Source: Cercis canadensis
Lineage: Eukaryota > Streptophyta > Magnoliopsida > Fabales > Fabaceae
Assembly (NCBI GenBank): GCA_003255065.1
Contig: QAOA01005271.1
Coordinates: 2,630,507 to 2,694,506 of the forward strand
Length of the DNA stretch: 64,000 nucleotides
Direction: 5' to 3'
Shown here piece after piece: positions 1 through 13,690 of this stretch. Numbering within the stretch: the first letter of the stretch is position 1; each line of letters starts with the position of its first letter. The position numbers and the translations under genes are program-made. A model generated the notes under the pieces. It was not told the DNA's origin. It did not search any database and saw only the letters and a program-made list of their open reading frames with translations.

Positions 1-480
1 ACATGTAATGCTATGTTAGAAAGTCTTTGGACTCTCTATTATCATAGTCTACTCTGGCGACTTTCAGCTGATGGGGAATAATCAGGTACTTCGAGGAATA
101 CGATAGTCCTTGCGGAATTGATGTTCTAAGGACTTGCGGAATAGATGTTCAAAGGACGAATTCTTGTTAATTTAACCATAGACGATTAGAGGGGAAGCGT
201 CATGTGAATTTCCATGATCTGCGTAGCACCTGATTATTAAAGATGAGTTAAGGTTAAATACCAAGTTTCAGTGGCTGATCTTAGGACTCGAGTCATCCGA
301 GAGTAAAACGAAACGGGCAATCATAGCCGTATGTATGTCTGCATCATTTAATAGGCATTGGTGGGGACTTGCCACGTCACTACAGACTTGTGTAATTCCC
401 TCGGATGATGTCATTTAATGATATAGAGCTGAGATCATCCTTGTATTTTTTATGTTTTCTTAAGTTTCCTTTCTTAGATT
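1..480. other. Unassigned non-coding DNA at window edge
   Basis: This stretch is less AT-rich than what follows. It contains a short imperfect direct repeat around 108-160 (two copies of a motif beginning CTTGCGGAAT). No open frame or recognised gene is present. It could be the edge of a retroelement extending beyond the window, but no terminal repeat can be shown. Confidence 0.3.
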
Positions 481-515
481 ATCAAAAAAAATAAAAAAAT
501 TATTATTTGATTTTA

Positions 516-827
516 AAGTTGAAGAAAAATATTTAAATTTTAATTTAATTTTTCTCATACTATATTAAATATTTAAAATATTTTTTGATGTTATATAATT
601 ATTTTATTTATCTTTTAAATATGATAATCATTTAAACAAAATAATTACAAAATATTAATATATATATATATATATGAACAAAATAATTATAATTCACTAA
701 AAATAATCATATATATTAACAAAATAACCATGAAGAAATATTTTAGACATTTCACATTATATAAGAAAAATCAAATTAAAAGTCCTTTATGTTTGAAACT
801 AAATTATCTTTTCTTCTGACTTTCATA
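516..827. mobile_element. AT-rich MITE, family A copy 1
   Basis: The left arm (about 516-600) reads as an imperfect reverse complement of the right arm (about 690-827). Both contain a TTTTAATTT(A/G)ATTTTTCT-type block followed by AT-rich DNA. It has no coding capacity. The arrangement resembles two other places in the window, so I infer a small non-autonomous DNA transposon. Ends are approximate and no clear target duplication was found. Confidence 0.45.
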
Positions 828-1068
828 ACCAAACAACAATTTTTCTCAAAAAAAATCATTAATGAATAATGAATCAATTGGTTAATATTTAATAAGTTAT
901 TATGTTTCAGGATTTCAGCGAAAAAAAAAAATCGTAATAAATTTTTGTGGGGATTCAAATGTAGTTATTGGATTAAATAAAGTGATAAGCAAGAATTCTA
1001 ACAATTAAGTTTTAGTTGCTTAATATTTTTTATATTTAATTCTAAAAGAAAAATATTGTTTGATTCTA

Positions 1069-1410
1069 CATTTTAAAGGAAAAAATTAATCAATTCTAAA
1101 CAAAATGATTTTTTAATTTGGTTCCTCTTATATCATATAAAATATTTAAAATAATTTTTAGTGTTATGTGATTATTTTGATAATATATGTGAGTATCTTT
1201 TGGTACTACGTGACTATTCTATTTACATATATAATTAATTTTTAGTGATATTTGTTATTTTATTCATATATATAATTAGCATTTTTTAAAAATAAATAAA
1301 ATAATTATATAACATTAAAAAATATTTTAAGTATTTTACATAGTATGAAACGAACTAAATTAAAAGATTATTTTCTTTGAAATTAAATTGTCCTTTTCTT
1401 CAAAATTTAG
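1069..1410. mobile_element. AT-rich MITE, family A copy 2
   Basis: The left arm (about 1069-1170) and the reverse complement of the right arm (about 1300-1410) align well, with shared blocks such as TTTTAATTT(G/A)GTTC and AAATA(T/C)TTAAAATA. The internal part is AT-rich and non-coding. It is related to the copy about 250 bp upstream. Ends are approximate. Confidence 0.5.
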
Positions 1411-1521
1411 AAATATTAATTTTCTTTAAAGTTTTTACTAAATGCCATTGTCTCAATAAAAGAAAAAGAATAATTCTTTAATAAGTGCACATAAGACAAT
1501 TATGCATGTTTGAATCTTATT

Positions 1522-3454
1522 TTTTTTTGGTTAACAACGGGGCAAAAGCCCAGAAACAACAAAAGAAACTAAACACTAATCATCCTATGCCAAGCGACAC
1601 CCCTGAGATCATCCCGCAACAGCTCCAAAATGCAGCTTGGGGGTTCAAAGCACTGAGTAACACTAAAGTCTCCATCATGGCCTCTTTGAGCAAGAGTGTC
1701 AGCACACCTATTACTCTCACGATAGGTATGTTTGATAACTAAGTCCTAACTCTGCTCCTGCATGTCTCGAATCTCCTGCACCAGATTGAAGCAAGAATGG
1801 TTTCTGCTGATGCAATTTTGCAACAACTGGATACAACATAGGGAATCAGTTTCCACTTCCAGCTTATTAATCCCCAAGGACCAAGCTATCCGAATGCCAT
1901 ACACTAACCCCCACAACTCTGCATGAGTAATTGTACACTGGCCTAACTTGCACCAAAAACCAGCTAGAAATGGACTAGAGGCGTCTCTTAACAAGCCCCC
2001 ACAAGCAGCAGTGCAAGAGGCCTCACGCATAGAACCATCAGTATTCAATTTCACCCATCCCTCCATAGGAAAAGTCCAGGACACCTGCTAAGAGATTCTT
2101 GCCCTTGCTACCACATTGTTAAAATCACCAACACCAGAAACCCTATAATCCTTCACCCTCTCCAAAATGTGAAAGACGAGATCACCATGCACAGCACCCC
2201 TTGCATTATCAAAAATGTAAGCATTACGATTCTGCCAAATAGCATGGATAGAAACTCCAAAAAGGCTTCCCCACTCAACTCCACACGCTCCCCAATCCTC
2301 AGAGAGATTCGAAGAGACCCACTCCAATAGCTGGAGATTAAAAAACCTGTCCCACCTACTCGGATGAACCAAGCGCCACCAAACTTGTTTCACCGACTCA
2401 CAATCCCTTAGAGCATGTAAAGTAGTCTCTAACTCCTTCCCACATTTAGAACATATGGGATCATCTGTAAGGTCTCTATGGAATCTTTGGGCATTAGTAA
2501 GAATACTATCGTGGTACACAAGCCAAAGAAAGGATCTTATTCTTTGAGGTCCGTCCCACTTCCAAATTCTCTTAAAAACCCCATTTACCAAGTCTGTATT
2601 TGATGCATGCAGGCTAGAGTATGCTGTCTTGACAGAGAACTCCCCATCATTAGAAGGAAACCAAGCTACTTGATCTTCCCCACCCAACACAGAAGGGGGT
2701 TTGATGCCTGCCAAGCGGTCATAAACAAAATCAGGTAGCAACCCCTCTAACTTGGCCCAATCCCGGCCACCACTAGAGGAAACAAAATGCGAAACTGATT
2801 GCTCCAACAACACAGCATCTAGATCCCTCACAAGACAAGAGCTAAGAGCATGAATACCTGCTACCCAGTGGTCTTTCCAAAAAGAAACCCGTTGCCCATT
2901 GCCAAGCCTCCAAATCAAGTTCCTATTTAAAGGGGTCCAGGCTTTGCAAATCCCATGCCAAAGATTAGAATTAGCTTGCCTAAGTCGCACCGAAGGAATA
3001 ATATCCGACCCACAATGATACTTGCTACGAAGCACCTTCACCCAAAGCTCATCCCTTCTATTAATAAGACCCCAACCCACCTTCATCATGAAAGCCATAT
3101 TAACTTGTTTCATATGTCTTAAGCCTAGCCCCCCACTAGCTTTGGGACAACAAGCTGTATCCCATTTCACCAAATGTTATGTTTGTCAATCTCATTACAA
3201 GTACTCATAGGAAGAGAAGTGGTTTGCATAACATAACTTGGCATGGCAGAAATAATTGATTGGCAGAGAGTAAGACGACCTGCTAAGGAGAGAGTGGAGG
3301 CTTTCCAAGTACTGAGACGTTTAATAACTTTTTCAGTAATATAACTGAAAGAGCTTCTAGAGCTGCGTTTATGGATTAAAGGAACCCCGAGGTATTTTCC
3401 CAAATCACAAGTGACACCAATACCTAACTTGTCAGCTAGCTCTTGCCTACGCAT
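1522..3454 (-). mobile_element. 5'-truncated, inactive LINE (non-LTR retrotransposon)
   Basis: Read on the minus strand, 3454-3167 encodes the end of a reverse transcriptase (LGKYLGVPL block). Next, 3173-2088 encodes the zinc-binding RVT region, and 2087-1746 a plant-type RNase H with its catalytic acidic residues still visible (NTDGS, HAELWGL, ETDS). A frameshift near 3170 and a single TAG at 2088-2090 break the frame, so it is dead. The T run near 1520-1528 is the poly(A) tail. The insertion is flanked by a perfect 16-bp target duplication, ATGTTTGAATCTTATT, at 1506-1521 and 3455-3470. That fixes both ends and shows 5' truncation on insertion. The endonuclease and most of the reverse transcriptase are missing. 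Confidence 0.93.
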
Positions 3455-3470
3455 ATGTTTGAATCTTATT

Positions 3471-4078
3471 ATACAAAATATTAGAAAAATTTATGTGAGC
3501 ACGACATTTCAATTCAAATATAAATTAAGAAAATCATAAAATCCTCATGTGAGACAAATAATTGCGACCAAGCAAACACTAGTTGATCATATAAAAAGGC
3601 AAAGAGAAATGATAATTTAGTGCTTGCATACAGAGTAATACGCAAGGATAAGGATAATGTAAGAATACCTAAATTTGAAAAAACTATAGTTTTAGGAAAT
3701 CTATGAAAAAAATACATAGTTTTGTGAATTATTCCAGACAAGTGAATATAATTCATGGAACAATAATTTGCTAAACTTAATAACGTAAATGCAGGAGGTT
3801 AATAATTGTGCAATATAGACATATACATAATATTAAATCTTAATTTAATAAAAAATTGACTTGGTGTCCTGAAATAAATTTCACAAGTGACTTTTTGCGA
3901 TTTCTATATTTAATATCATTAACGAATTGATACTTGAGAATATAAAACATCAAAACGTCAATTTTTGAAAGTCTCAATTGTGAAACTCTTTCTCTCCCCC
4001 CTCCCCCTTTTTTCTCTTGGAGCTAGCTAAAATCAAAAGCAAAAAGCTGACTTGCCTACTTCATAAATTGTAGGATTT
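3471..4078. other. Intergenic DNA and 3' flank of BIO3-BIO1
   Basis: This is AT-rich and non-coding. The last hundred or so bases before the BIO3-BIO1 stop probably hold its 3' untranslated region (the gene is on the minus strand). No other feature was seen. Confidence 0.4.
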
Positions 4079-7000
4079 TCACTTCTTATTACCACTAAAT
4101 TCTTCAAGTCTTCCATAAAGCTTGATGAGTAACTGACTGCAAGTTTCTGGAGATGTGCAGGGTCCACACATGAGATATATGACATTACCAAGAGGCCTCA
4201 TATATATGCCATCTTCCCGAAGATTCTGAAGAAGGGTTCTTGCATATAATGATCCATACCTGTGGAAAATTTAATAATTAGAACAGAATATCATACTTTA
4301 TGAAGCGTGAAATGCAACAAACACTTTTGAACTAGTCTTTTTTTTTTCCCTCACATATACCCTATTTGATTTCAAGCAAATTGACCACTCCCGTCTATTC
4401 TGTTTTTTTTTTTTTTTTTCTTCTCTAAGTCCATAGCAAAAACTGTCACCAGCAAATCGTTATTGTCAATTCGGACAGAGTGGGAAAAAAAGAGTCTATT
4501 TGCCTAATTACTAATCCATAAGAAAGGTGATGGAAAATTTTTGACCAAAGTAATACACGGACAAAATGATCGAATTAAGGCTTACTGGTAAATTTTACCA
4601 CAAAATGATAGATGAAAATAAGAATTCAGGAGGGCAGCATCATCAGTAGGTAAATTTTACCCATGAAATGATAAAGACTCGGTGAAAAAGAATTCAGGAA
4701 TTCAGCATCAGTAGGAACACCAGTATGCATGACCCTTAACTAAAAATACATAATGTTTTTCTGTTCACTTCCTTCCTTATAAGCACTGTGGCAGTTGTAC
4801 TCATGATGACAGCTTGATGGGCTTATTGGAGAAAAAAAGTTGTTTGCATATCCAGTACAGAAAAATAATGACAATCTACTAGTAAGCAGCTAAAATCAAG
4901 AGTAGCATCTCCTTTCAAGAGCTTTTTCTACTATCTTTTAACAATGTTTTAGGGGTAAACAACATGGCAATTAGCAAAACTAGAATATTAGAGGTTGTCT
5001 CAAGCAAAGCAGTATATGTAATCACAGATTTCAAAAGATTCAATATATAGTACCATTTGTAACCACCCCTTAATCTCGAAACATTCTCACAAATTTTAGC
5101 ATGATACAGTAATACATAGTGCTCATTGAGTTATCTAATGTTTAAATTTCATAATATAAATGCTTAAAAATAAATAAAATAGATCAAAGGAGTGGGGGAA
5201 GAAGAAAGTTGGTGAACAATACCCAGCATTATTTCCTTCCGCTTCTAGTTCCAAGGCACAGAGAGTACCTAATGCAATTACTCTTTGAACTGCAGGGAGT
5301 GAGGAGATCTGGTGAACTAGTTTATCATCCCATAACTGCAAATGTATGACAACAAATACTCTAGACATGTGACATCCATAAAGCAGAGATTAAAGGAAGA
5401 ATACTATCCAATGAACAATAATAAATTCTATAAAGGCAGTAAAGTACAAAATAACAAGAAAAGTACTGAATCTAGTGTTGTTGAATCCCAAATATGATAC
5501 AACAATTTGTATCATATGTTCACCAAAATAATTTGAATCACAAGTAATCCACCATTCTGTTCAGACACAAAAATAGATCCAATATCAAAGTGGCAATATC
5601 TGAGCTTATGGAGAGATTAGCAGTTCATGCTCATTTCTCTGATAGATCTTGAAAAAGAAAAAAAAGGTATATTGATAGCAGTAGAACATATTACTTAAAG
5701 TACCGCTTATTTCATGGAAATACTTTCTGGCAAATATTTTACTCATTAATCAGCAGAAGCATGTTCCAAGTTCATAAAAATGATTTCCAAGGAAAAGCTT
5801 CCCATTAAAACCATTTCATTTTCTAACATACAAATAAGTTTAGTCATTTACCTATGATGATGACCGAATGATGGACATTTCTGGATTAACTTTGCATATT
5901 CCTCTGTATTTTATTAAAGAAACCATTCCTTGCATTCTTTTTTATTTCAAACAAAAAGCATCTATATTCATCTTATGAGAACCAGCAAAAAGAAAGGAAG
6001 GGAAGAAAAAAGAAAGAAAGCACTAAATTTGTGAGTCCATAAGATTATTATATGCGCAAAGACATGCCCGTGCACATACCCACACACAAATACACAAATG
6101 CATAACAAGAAACCTATCTTTTTTATAATATGAATGACAAATCATCCATTATATGCCAAGAAACCTATTTAGTTAATTTAAGTTAAATGGTAAGAAATGC
6201 AGCACAAAACGCCTAAATGTAGTCATCCATACTACTAAGCAGAACACTCCTTTATCGTTTGTAAATATTATAACAAGATGTAGACCAGTACAAATTGTAG
6301 TAATCATACCTCCCTTAGTAACCTTCCTTCAGAGGTGATATTAGGGTTTGAACAAGGGTCTTTAAACCATTGGATTGATTTAGCAGCAGCCATGCACCCC
6401 ATAGCATGAGCAGAATAAGAATGTCCATGCAAAAGGGCCTTGATCTAACCAGAAAAAAGAGCATACAGCATATTATTAGGTCATAAAAAGATGTCTAGGA
6501 ATTTTGCTTGGCATAAACATAGAATACAAGCAGAAACAAACGCAGATCACATATTTTCATAAAGTAAGGGAACTTCAAAATAGAGATCATGATTTGTTGT
6601 TTACTGTTTATGGTACACCTGAAACACTTAATGCAGAAAATGGATAACTTTAAAACTGAAAAAATGAGAAGACTCATTTTGATTACTTCAAAAATTAGAC
6701 CTTGATCTAAGAATGTGGTACTTTATTTTTTAATATTTACTACAGGATAATCATATCACAGGGGGAAAAAAATGTGCAGAGACCTTATGATGTTAATGAC
6801 AAATCTCCTTCCCCTTGATAAGATTTGCATAAATTATCCACAATAATTTGGATCTTGAAATTTGATTTTGGGGAGCATAGAAATTATTGCAGTATGACTT
6901 TCAGGCTTGATAGTTTATATTTGTCTACAAGAGAAATCAGAAAATTATATCACAGAAAATATGGACTTAGGCATAAGCTTAAGAACATTTCAGGCTGCTT

Positions 7001-10000
7001 GATAGTTCACATAAGAAATAGTTTCCATCTGATAATTTGGATCTATAATGGATGCAACCAATGAAATTAAACGAAAGCAATGAATTGATTATAAGATTTA
7101 ATAAACAAGCTATCATGTCAGCATCATAAGGGTAAAACAACAGTGTTCATAGAAAGTCAACCCATGGAAAGAACAGTTTAAAAAAAAAAAAAAATGCAAT
7201 ACCTTTGAGTCTCCAATAAATGAATCAAACACAGCATCTGTTGCCAAGGTGGCAGCCAAGGGTATTATTCCACCAGTCATCAGCTTCCCAAAGCATGCAA
7301 TATCAGGTACACAGTGGATTAGCTCCGCTACAGTCTGTCAATAGAAATATAAACTGCCAATCAATTAAATGAGGTAGTCATAACTTTCTTCTAAATGAGG
7401 AAAGAGAACATCTATCACTAAGGGCAATCACCTCGACTCCCAAACGCCAGAATCCAGTGAAAACCTCATCAAAGATTACTGGAATTTTCCTACTCCAACA
7501 CTCATTAACAAGTACACGCTGAAAAAGTGGATCAACCATATGCATTCCTCCAGCAGCTAGTATAACTACAAAACAATTCTGGGCGCAAATGAGATGATCA
7601 AACAATCTCCAGAAAGAGAAAACAAAGAACCACATGAAAAGGAGGCAACATTAGGTTAACTATCATTCAATCATACTAACACATGCCAAACACCCATAAG
7701 GAGGATGGCAGAAGAGTCAAAACCCCTCAAGTTTAGATCATTAGTAAAAATGTTTCTAGTATGAAACAAGTGAAACACTCCCAATATGGAATGGAACAAA
7801 TCTTCACAGTTCACCTCTGTCTTCTTATAATCAATGAATGTAATTAAGTTAGAAGATCTAGAATTCCACCAAAGCAGCTTCAGAAAGAAGAAATCTCAGA
7901 GAAGAGAAGAGAGGACTGTTTGGAAGAGCTAGAACCACCCAAATGCTGCATTTCATTTGCACTGGTGGTTTTGATGCCATGGACAGAGTTTAGACAAGGA
8001 AACTCATGTCCATTATCAAGTTTAGGTGTTAAACGAACCAATTATTCTTTGTCTTTCTTTCTATTCATATTCACGACTCAAATAAATAATACCAGAAGAA
8101 TTAGGTCAGTGGGTCCAGAAGAAGATAAGGAAACTAAATATGACATTTTATAATCTATAGTTCTGTACAAGAAAGTAAAGTAACATAACAAGCTGTCTTG
8201 CCTGGTTCCATAATTAATGCTCCAACATGATTGAATCCTCTGTATCCAGATAATAGGTCTGATATATAAGATGAATAAACTGTAGCAAGTTCTGATTTGT
8301 CCCTGCCCTTGTGAAATATTTCATCACGTGAAGCAAAGGCTGTGAAAGTGTCAACAAATAGAATAGAATGATATTCTAAATGTTAACCAAGAAAGGAATG
8401 AAGAAATGCTGGAAAAGTTGACTTACTGATATTGTCCACTTTCAGAATTTCAGAATGCAACCCTTCAGGTAAGGAAAGATTCCATTTACTCTTGGACATA
8501 AAGACGGTTGGAGGATCAAGAAAAAGACCTCTTCCAGTGTACCTAAGAAATATAGGATTAAAACATAGGAGGGTATCATGAGTATTAGCTAGTTTTAGAA
8601 AACCAGAACCTATGCTTGGCAAATAATCTGGAATCTAGCCTACCTATGGAAAATATGCACAAAGAAACAAAGAAATATAGCATCAAATTGTGAAATATTT
8701 TTTATTAGTGGAAAATATGTTTAAAATATCATTAAGTCGGCATCTTAGCCAAAAGCTTTCAAGGTTAGGAGGCTGCTTCAGAGTTGCATAGGTGTTAACT
8801 CAAAAACCGCCTATGCTAATGTGTCATCATCTAAATATCTTTTTATTATAGTACAAGACCAAAACTATACTAAGCATGAAGAATAAGCTTTTGAAATAAG
8901 TTGGGGCCTACCATTTAACAATAAAATTAACAGTAATAAGAAATTAAAGTTCCCAATCTCACTTATGCTCAATAGGAACTCAAGTAGCAAAACTGCTTAT
9001 ATTTATTTTTGTCTCTCTTTCTGCAGCTCCAGAAAAGCCTATATTTGCTGATTGAATACTGAATTTAGAAATCACCAATCAACCTTGAGCAGTTTCAAAT
9101 CAATATATATGTATTGAATTAATATCAATATGACAACAAGAAAATGAAAGAATACAAGAGCAAGCTTGAGAATTCAGGAAACACAAACAGACTCAAAGCT
9201 TCATAGATATGTAAGAGGAAGTTTCCATACCAAGGTTGCTGCAGGAAGCCTGTATAAGATGATGGTGCTTGTGCTTCCATAGCACCCAACGTATCACCAT
9301 GATAAGATCCCTTAAGTGCAAGGACCTGAAATAATCAAATTGACAATCAATAAGATCATATATATATTTATTTCAATGGATGAAAGCAAAGCCCTTATGT
9401 GCATGTCCAAAAGCTGCTTCTCGCTCTACACTTTTAAAAAGCACACATCCAAAATTATGGAATTTAATTATGAAAGTAGGAGTAGTTAGATTAAACTTCA
9501 GGCCATTCAGTTGAAGACACTTCAATACCATGTCAGAAAGTACTCAAACTAAAAGCTTGAGACATTAAATTAGGCCAAAGAAAAGGATAACTCTTGTTAG
9601 ATATAAAACCATTCTTGGGCTTTCTTCTAAAGCTTTTGGGCTAGCTGGTTGCTTGACAGCTTTCATATCTTTAACACTTTTTTAAATATTTCTACTAGTA
9701 GTAACACTTAATTAAGCCATAGTCATCCCATTCAGTAAGTAAAGGGTTAAAGATGCCCACCATAAGCTCATTTGACCTTTCAGTCGTTTTATCCTTATGA
9801 ATATCTGGAATGAGTCCATGATCAACAGAAAATTTACGAAATGCCATCTTGAGAGCAATTTCAATTGCTGTAGATCCATTATCTGAAAAATATGCTCGAG
9901 AAGCCCAACCTACACACACCCCAAAAAAAAATTATGGCCTACTAAAATACAAAAACCATATTGAAATAAAACAAATAATAGAATAGTCAGTAACTAAATG

Positions 10001-13000
10001 AAGAACCACAGGCTTTTCACAAAATATCTCCATTAACTTGATAACATTGAAAATGCAAGTGACTAACAGCCAGATTAAACTGAATATATATATATATATA
10101 TTCACAACTGAAGTATTCATTAATTTCATGGGATAGCCTTAAGATTAGGAAATATTTATATTAAACACAAATTACAAGCAACTATTTGATGATTTCCTAT
10201 TCGTTAAAAATTTCATGGCTAAAAAATAAAAGGAAGAAAAAGGGCATACTAACCTTTCCCTACTCCTTCAAGTAAAAGCTCAGCACAATCTAAGGCTGGC
10301 TCATAAACATTCTCAGGAAACATTACATGCCCAAATCTACCAGCAGCATATCCCATCTCCCTTGCAAGCTCAGTCTGAAATCACCTAAATGAAATGGCCA
10401 CAATAAAGGAAAACTTCAGAGATGCAGACACTCAGGGGCATACAAGTCCAAGTATGCCTAGGGCAAACATTCATTATATACTATAAAGTAATAAGATATG
10501 TCTAAGCACCATAAGACACTCCAATTATACAAATACTTTTGAGATTTCTACTAATAAACACATATCTTCCTCGGACTTGGAGAGAGAGAGAGGTCATATG
10601 ATCTTATGCCAAACACTGTGTTATTAAGATAGCAGGAGAGGACATTATTTTTCATGTATAACATTGTCAACACATCACATCCCAAAAGCAGCAAGCATGC
10701 TAGAGTTATACCATTTTTGTCATGGTGCACTACATAAAAATTTACAACCCTAAATATTTATGATAGGATACATATCAAACACTTTCTTGTTATTGGCCAA
10801 AAAATACACTATCTTGTTAAAAGCAATTAACAATTGACAAGTTCTTCAAGAAAAATCTAAATGCCTGTCAGCTAGACACAGTCCTAACCCAGCTCATCAT
10901 GCATGACTGCATGGCAATCGCTCAAGTTCTCACCATTTCTCTAAGTAGTAGCCGTATAAGAGCTAGCCTAACCTAGTACATTAGAAAAGAAAATAAGCAT
11001 ATAAATATTAGAAATATTAAAAAGATAGAAAAAAAGCTTTTGGCAGCATAGCCAAAGGCATAATTACTCTGTCCCTTGATCAAGCATCCAATATCATTAT
11101 TAAAAGTCTGAGATAACAGATTAAATTAAAATCTTGAAAGAACACACGAGGATGACCTGCAAGATAGCATCAGGTCCTTGAGTCCACCAACTAGCACATG
11201 CATCAAATAGTGGTGTTATGACTTCCTTCTGAGCCTGAAAGAATTAAATAAATAAATTAGCATCAGAAGATGTGGCATCTATGTATGATGTATCAGCATC
11301 CAAAGAAGTTTGAAGAAACTCTGTAAGAATCTTGATTCAAAAGTAAGCACAAAATGCAGTATGCTCAACATAGTGCAGTCTACTAAGATCTACCTTGTCA
11401 ATGTAGGAGAGAAAAGAGAAATGCCATTTGACCAGAATAACCATGAAAGAAAGATTCTACAAGAAACAAACCTTGAAGATTGCAAAGTTCTCACCACAGC
11501 GTGAATCAATTACTGTTATGCCTCCCTCTGGTACAAGTTTGTGTTGAGTGAAGGGCCACCAGAATATATCCTGTGCTTTCCTTGGCATGTAATGCAACTT
11601 CTTAATTCTCTCTGAATAAGCAGATAACAATATCTCCTTTAGATTACTAAATACACCATGAGAATCTTCAAACCATTCCATTAGGTCATTTGATGGATCT
11701 TTTGGAACAGGTGGTAGCACCAGCACAGGAACCCTGCTTGAAGCAAATACATAGACCAATCACACAGCAGATAAGAAGATAAATCAAAACCAAATAGGTA
11801 GCTGAAAAAGAAGCGCAGCTACAAAGGAAAGAGACAGTGAATGTATGTATTTGTGTCCGAGAGAGAGAGAATAAGAAACAGTAAAATATGTCATGCCTTA
11901 AACAGTACGGAGTATCCCCTGCACTTCACGTCACAAGCAGAAAGGTAATTAGAAACTTCTGTAATAAAGCTTACTTGTTTCGCAAATAAGACATTAATGG
12001 AAACTCATTAAGAAGGCCATGGTCGTCAAGAACAACAGCAACAACATCATAACCTCGAAGTGTTAAGCTCTCATAAGCAGAAATCGTTCCAGAAACACCT
12101 CCTATCCGCCCATCTCCTACAAGAATTGCAGGAATACGGAATGGCCTGCCAGAAAATAGTGGAAATATCTTATTTAAATTAAACATCCGCCCATCTCCTA
12201 TGCTAAATTTCTGATAGATCCATCATTTTTTGGTAATGCATATAACACCTTTGCTGCCTTTGCCTAAGTCACCCCCCTTTTCCACTTAACATGATAATTC
12301 GTAGAGCATGATAGTATTTGACCATGAAGGCAAATATTAAATGGGGCATGTATTATTAGAGGAAGAAAATCAAGCACAAGAAAATGGGGAAAACCATCCA
12401 GAGTATGATCAAACATAAGAAATACACCTATATAAGTCGCATTGAAGAGACCCAGAAGGACCCGGACTCGCCACTCCACCAGCTGTCTCAACCACACACA
12501 GGACTTGTGATCTCTCCTTGTCTGCCGTACCTCCCAATGCATTTCTAAAACACCTTTGTAATGTTTCGAGCACCACTAAATCCCTAACAGTCCCACTTTC
12601 CCTCTCTGCTGCTAAATGCGGTGACACTGCCTCTTTCCATGCATAAATTGTCTTGCAAATCAACTCAGAAGTGCCAGTCCCTTCACCCACTACCTTCTTT
12701 TCCTCGTACAACCCCAACTCAGACATATCCATTTCCCAATTTTCGCTTTCCCTTGACTTAAATACAGCATTTGCAGCTGGACCTGAGGCATAAAGGACAT
12801 GATTGGAAGCGCAGAGAGTAATAGAGGGCTTGCGGCGAAGAAAGAGTTGATCGACTTTATTGAAGACAAAGCGGGAATCGGAGTCGGAAGGGAAGCCTGT
12901 TTGGACGGGCTTAAGGTAGAGGAATTTGGTGGGGGAAGAGAGAAGAGATGAGGCAGCAAGGCCGGCTGAGACTAGGGTTTTTCCCACGGCGGTGTTTGAA

Positions 13001-13134
13001 CCCCAAATGAGGTAAATGGGGTGGGAGAGCGGTAGTTCAAGCGGTTGTGGTGTGGTGGAAAATAATTTGTGGAGGAAATGGCAGCGGCGATGGCGGGAAT
13101 GGTGTAAGAGAACGACGGAGGGAAAGCGGAACAT
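4079..13134 (-). CDS. BIO3-BIO1: Bifunctional dethiobiotin synthetase / DAPA aminotransferase
   Basis: This gene covers two consecutive biotin-synthesis steps: 7-keto-8-aminopelargonate to DAPA (aminotransferase, C-terminal half), then DAPA to dethiobiotin (ATP-dependent synthetase, N-terminal half). The plant fusion protein is known to be mitochondrial, and the Arg/His-rich N-terminus here fits a transit peptide. Fourteen coding exons join in frame to 843 aa: 13134-12428, 12145-11975, 11733-11472, 11234-11157, 10374-10254, 9909-9761, 9325-9231, 8542-8427, 8339-8202, 7565-7432, 7334-7203, 6444-6310, 5335-5223, 4259-4079. The P-loop GSNTAVGKT is at residues 45-53. Aminotransferase blocks include YFSDNGSTAIE, KGSYHGDTLGAMEAQAPS, FDEVFTGFWRLG and FGKLMTGG, whose Lys (about 674) is the expected PLP lysine. 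The intron after exon 9 appears to use a GC donor. No break was seen, and the length is close to the Arabidopsis fusion (about 830 aa). Confidence 0.95.
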
Positions 13135-13439
13135 TGCGGTGAATGGGAAGAATAGTGAAATTTGAAATGAAAATAATGGGAAGGTTGTTTAGGTAGGAAA
13201 GTGAAGGAGGGAAGGGTAGTAGAACTGTAGCAATATCAACTTTGAAGCATAAAGTCCGAGACCTTATTGGCGGGACCAGTAGAAGATAATGACTGCATAA
13301 CACACATTTCAGTTTCAACCCGGGGAACGGTGACCGTTGGTGTTGTGGACCTGGAAATTTTTTATTTTTCAAAAATTAAATATTTATATTTATATTTATC
13401 TAAAATAAACATATTTTTGTATTCAAATACACAAAAAAA

Positions 13440-13690
13440 AAAATTGAGAATTTTATGATACTACATAAATATGTCATACTACATTGACGCGATAAATATA
13501 CGTAATTTTTATATTTTATTGGATATAATTATAATTTATTTTATTTTCTCAAACAAACTTAAAAATAATTAATTTATATACATATCATTTATACATTAAT
13601 TATTTTAATATAATATGATATATTACATAAATATCAAAAGTATCTAAGAAATCTCTAAAAAAAAAAATTATACCCACAACTTTTTTTAAG
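13440..13690. mobile_element. AT-rich MITE, family B copy 1
   Basis: This AT-rich block shares an extended similar core with the block at 28.6-28.7 kb (AAAATAATTAATTTATA, then a TTTATAYATTAATTATTTT motif, then ATAAATATYAAAA). Both lie a few hundred bases upstream of a start codon (BIO3-BIO1 here, RPT2 there). I infer two copies of a short non-autonomous element. Ends are approximate. Confidence 0.4.
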
